The translations under genes were made by a program, and so were the position numbers. From Aliarcobacter sp. (lineage in GTDB: Bacteria > Campylobacterota > Campylobacteria > Campylobacterales > Arcobacteraceae), in contig JAGOIF010000004.1 of the NCBI GenBank assembly GCA_017995775.1, positions 1-52,956 on the forward strand: 52,956 nucleotides of DNA, written 5' to 3'. Positions within the stretch are counted from its first letter, which is position 1; every line of letters begins with the position of its first letter. A model generated the notes under the pieces. That model did no database searches, was not told the origin of the DNA, and worked only from the letters and a program-made list of their open reading frames with translations. Positions 52,818 to 52,956 of this stretch are shown in pieces.

Positions 52818-52829
52818 TTGGAGAATAAT

Positions 52830-52956
52830 ATGGAAGTAAACTTAATCGCAGAATCAATCAAGTTCATGTTTTTAGGGATGGGTGTAGTATTTGCCTTCTT
52901 AACAATCATGATATTTGTATTAAAAGCACAAGGTGCAATTTTAACTAAATATTTTC
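52830..52956 (+). CDS. oadG: Oxaloacetate decarboxylase gamma chain (OadG-like), 3' truncated
   Basis: Only the first 42 codons are in the window. MEVNLIAESIKFMFLGMGVVF shows a single N-terminal membrane helix (about residues 9-33) with the LGMGVVF signature of the small gamma subunits of sodium-pumping biotin-dependent decarboxylases. These anchor the alpha and beta subunits. GGAGAATAAT precedes the ATG. The alpha and beta genes, if present, lie beyond the window. The assignment rests on the N-terminus alone. Confidence 0.75.
   Translation, partial: MEVNLIAESIKFMFLGMGVVFAFLTIMIFVLKAQGAILTKYF

Noticed and set aside
1-52956. CRISPR array, tRNA, rRNA or insertion sequence
   Set aside because: I saw no regularly spaced repeats, no tRNA cloverleaf, no conserved rRNA segments and no transposase. 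A short tRNA cannot be excluded absolutely without a scan.

Overview
The window is a gene-dense, very AT-rich piece of chromosome. It points to a Campylobacterota (epsilonproteobacterial) genome, most likely Arcobacter or a close relative (Aliarcobacter, Halarcobacter). The evidence is family content and gene order: a HobA homologue inside rppH-lysC-hobA-holB-folP, a single-recombinase XerH, the futalosine menaquinone enzyme MqnC beside bamA, the run gltX-yggT-slt-lipoprotein-mobB-fbp-metG, and purD-RDD-lptD-PRTase-pnp. As I remember them, these orders are shared with Helicobacter pylori and Campylobacter jejuni. I see no rRNA, tRNA, insertion sequence, CRISPR array or prophage block.

Layout. 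1-7126: acetolactate synthase (ilvB, 5' cut; ilvN), lpxD, ftsK with an N-terminus that has no ATG/GTG/TTG start, and a PAS-GGDEF-EAL protein. 7127-11500: cstA with its small DUF466 partner, a strong terminator, a periplasmic catalase-like haem protein, and long-form hpf with a terminator. 11532-22150: der, a SulP transporter, hemD, a structured RNA whose fold and position fit 6S RNA, purD, an RDD membrane protein, lptD, a phosphoribosyltransferase, pnp and a terminator. 22319-27440: chemotaxis operon cheY-cheA-cheR-cheD-cheB. 27461-28996: a probable dif site directly upstream of xerH, then a CbiX-type chelatase. 29025-33762 (minus strand): two uncharacterised small proteins, an M3 oligopeptidase, prmC and hemW. 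33818-37880: rppH-lysC-hobA-holB-folP. 37895-38725: tyrA (minus). 38827-46721: bamA, mqnC, a zinc-less M16 homologue, gltX, yggT, slt. 46690-47172: lipoprotein (minus). 47318-51838: mobB, fbp, a four-cysteine small protein, metG and a Mur-ligase-like protein without an ATP site. 51850-52956: an S24/LexA-type repressor, a divergent control region with a possible 31-residue ORF, and the start of oadG.

Most genes sit in tightly spaced or overlapping plus-strand operons. Envelope biogenesis is prominent (lpxD, lptD, bamA, slt, lipoprotein, Mur-like protein), along with chromosome processing (ftsK, xerH with candidate dif, hobA, holB) and sensing (CheA system, c-di-GMP phosphodiesterase). Non-ATG starts are common: GTG for purD, cheB, hobA and bamA; TTG for cstA, sulP, cheD, holB, gltX and the M16 gene. 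Two genes may use ATA. No wholly new multigene system is evident. The best leads are the xerH-adjacent dif candidate, the ATA-type starts, the repeated peptide in CheA, the ATPase-less Mur-like protein, and the S24 repressor with its divergent mini-ORF.
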